Source: Pseudomonadota bacterium
GTDB taxonomy: Bacteria > Myxococcota_A > Polyangia > Fen-1088
Length of the DNA stretch: 7,511 nucleotides
Direction of reading: 5' to 3'
Assembly: GCA_017881285.1 (NCBI GenBank)
Contig: JADGRD010000161.1
Location: 1-7,511, forward strand
Shown piece by piece: positions 6,601 to 7,511 of the stretch; positions within the stretch are counted from its first letter, which is position 1; each line of letters opens with the position of its first letter. The position numbers and the translations under genes are program-made. The notes under the pieces were generated by a model, which saw nothing but the letters and a program-made list of their open reading frames with translations, searched no databases and was not told the origin of the DNA.

Positions 6601-7511
6601 TTAGGGAACGCGACGCAAAGCACGCGCCCATCTACCATAGCTCCCTTTCGGAAAGCGCCGAAGATACTCTTCGGCGATGGGCCGCGCCCGGGCCGGCCCT
6701 TCGAGCTCGTTCGTGAGAATCATCTTTCGTCCCCAAGCCTCCGCGGCGTAGGCGCCACTCGGCGCTCGGGCCAAGTACTCATCGTACCACTCAATCGCTC
6801 GAGCCATCCCGTGTTCGCCCGATTCCTCCACGCGTCCGAGGAGAAAGACCGCGTCGAGCGAGCGAGGCGAGCCCGGGAAACGGCTACGCTCCGCCAGCAG
6901 CGCCGCGCGAGCCAAGTCCGTGCGGCGTCGATAGCGAGCCGCGTCGGCGAGCGCGAACAGGTCTTCACTGGAGGCCTTGTCGAGCGTCACCTTGATGCCG
7001 GCACGTTCGACATCCTCGAGGATGCGGTCCCAATGGCCGCTCGCCAACTTGTCGGCCCATCGGTGCTCGCCTTGGGTACTGGCGACAGTCGATGGCGCTG
7101 GCGTTGCGGCCGGGTTCCGTCCGGCGGGCTTGTCGGTCGCGACCGACGGTCGCACGGTGGGTGGAGTCGCAGCCGGCGAAGCGGGAGCGCCGACAACCTC
7201 GCCGACGACTTTCTCTGGCTTATCTTCGGTGATCACGGTCTCCGCCTTGGCCAAGTTCACGACCAACCGCTGGCCAGCCCGCAACGTAATGTCCGCGCCC
7301 GAGACTGGTCCGCTGACCACGACGCGGCCGTGTCGCAGCCTGAGCTCGAATCGCTCGCTCGACGCATCCCAAGAGACGGTGAAGACGGTACCTTTGACCT
7401 CGACCAAGAATGGCCCCACCTCGACCAACCACCGCCGGTCACTGCTTTGCGTGATCTCGAAGGAGGCCGTGCCATGTTCGATGGCGACGCGTGCGCCTTC
7501 CTTGTCGACCG
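6601..7511 (-). CDS. FecR-domain protein with TPR-like C-terminus, N-terminus beyond window
   Basis: The frame is open from the right edge to TAA at 6601-6603, giving 302 visible residues; the start lies outside. A TTG at 7428 is internal to the domain and not a real start. Visible residues about 1-86 match the FecR fold: EHGTASFEI, then VEVGPFLVEVKGTVFTVSW (the conserved 'GT.F.V' strand), LRHGRVVVSGP and LRAGQRLVV. Residues about 100-145 are an Ala/Pro/Thr-rich linker. The rest is helical and TPR-like, with DLFALADAARYRRRTDLARAALLAERSRFPGSP and two further helix pairs ending in YLRRFPKGSYGRWA. FecR proteins usually sit in the inner membrane and control a partner ECF sigma factor. A membrane segment and sigma gene would be expected to the right, outside the window. 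It leads the barrel and esterase-like genes at 10-bp spacing. Confidence 0.9.
   Translation of the reverse strand, partial: VDKEGARVAIEHGTASFEITQSSDRRWLVEVGPFLVEVKGTVFTVSWDASSERFELRLRHGRVVVSGPVSGADITLRAGQRLVVNLAKAETVITEDKPEKVVGEVVGAPASPAATPPTVRPSVATDKPAGRNPAATPAPSTVASTQGEHRWADKLASGHWDRILEDVERAGIKVTLDKASSEDLFALADAARYRRRTDLARAALLAERSRFPGSPRSLDAVFLLGRVEESGEHGMARAIEWYDEYLARAPSGAYAAEAWGRKMILTNELEGPARARPIAEEYLRRFPKGSYGRWARALRRVP

Overview
The window looks like chromosome from a GC-rich myxobacterium, most likely of the Polyangia type. The reasons are high GC with G/C third positions, three secreted proteins with long Gly/Thr/Ser 'GTGG' tethers behind a lipoprotein signal, and a FecR-domain/TPR gene beside a beta-barrel-like protein. 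This placement is inferred from style, because no rRNA or marker gene is present.

Left part (1-2132, minus strand): two tandem paralogous genes encode lipoproteins with a Gly-rich tether of about 150 residues and an alpha/beta-hydrolase head. The upstream copy (780-2132) is complete and carries a GFSCGG nucleophile elbow plus plausible Asp and His. The downstream copy (1-704) runs off the left edge before its catalytic residues. Their homologous ribosome binding sites and signal-peptide starts, and a near-identical block (1-120 against 1453-1572), show a tandem duplication.

Middle (2133-4498): a divergent intergenic region of about 550 bp separates this pair from a plus-strand gene (2687-4498). 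That gene has the same kind of signal plus Gly-rich tether, then a fibronectin-like domain and an arylsulfotransferase (ASST)-like propeller. Three proteins therefore share one tether design but carry two unrelated enzyme heads.

Right part (4612-7511, minus strand): a three-gene operon reads from the right edge leftward. It encodes a FecR-domain protein with a TPR-like tail (5' end outside the window), a protein with a signal peptide, a small periplasmic domain and a probable outer-membrane barrel, and a PHB-depolymerase/CE1-esterase-like exported protein. The last two overlap by 4 nt (ATGA). The esterase-like protein keeps the family's Asp and His, but Gly replaces the nucleophilic Ser, so it may be a non-catalytic binder. 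The convergent gap at 4499-4611 holds two GC-rich inverted repeats that could end transcription from both sides.

Taken together, the window reads as a cell-envelope region: tethered surface hydrolases on the left, and on the right a FecR-linked envelope operon that may sense or regulate. The functional link between the two halves is inference only.
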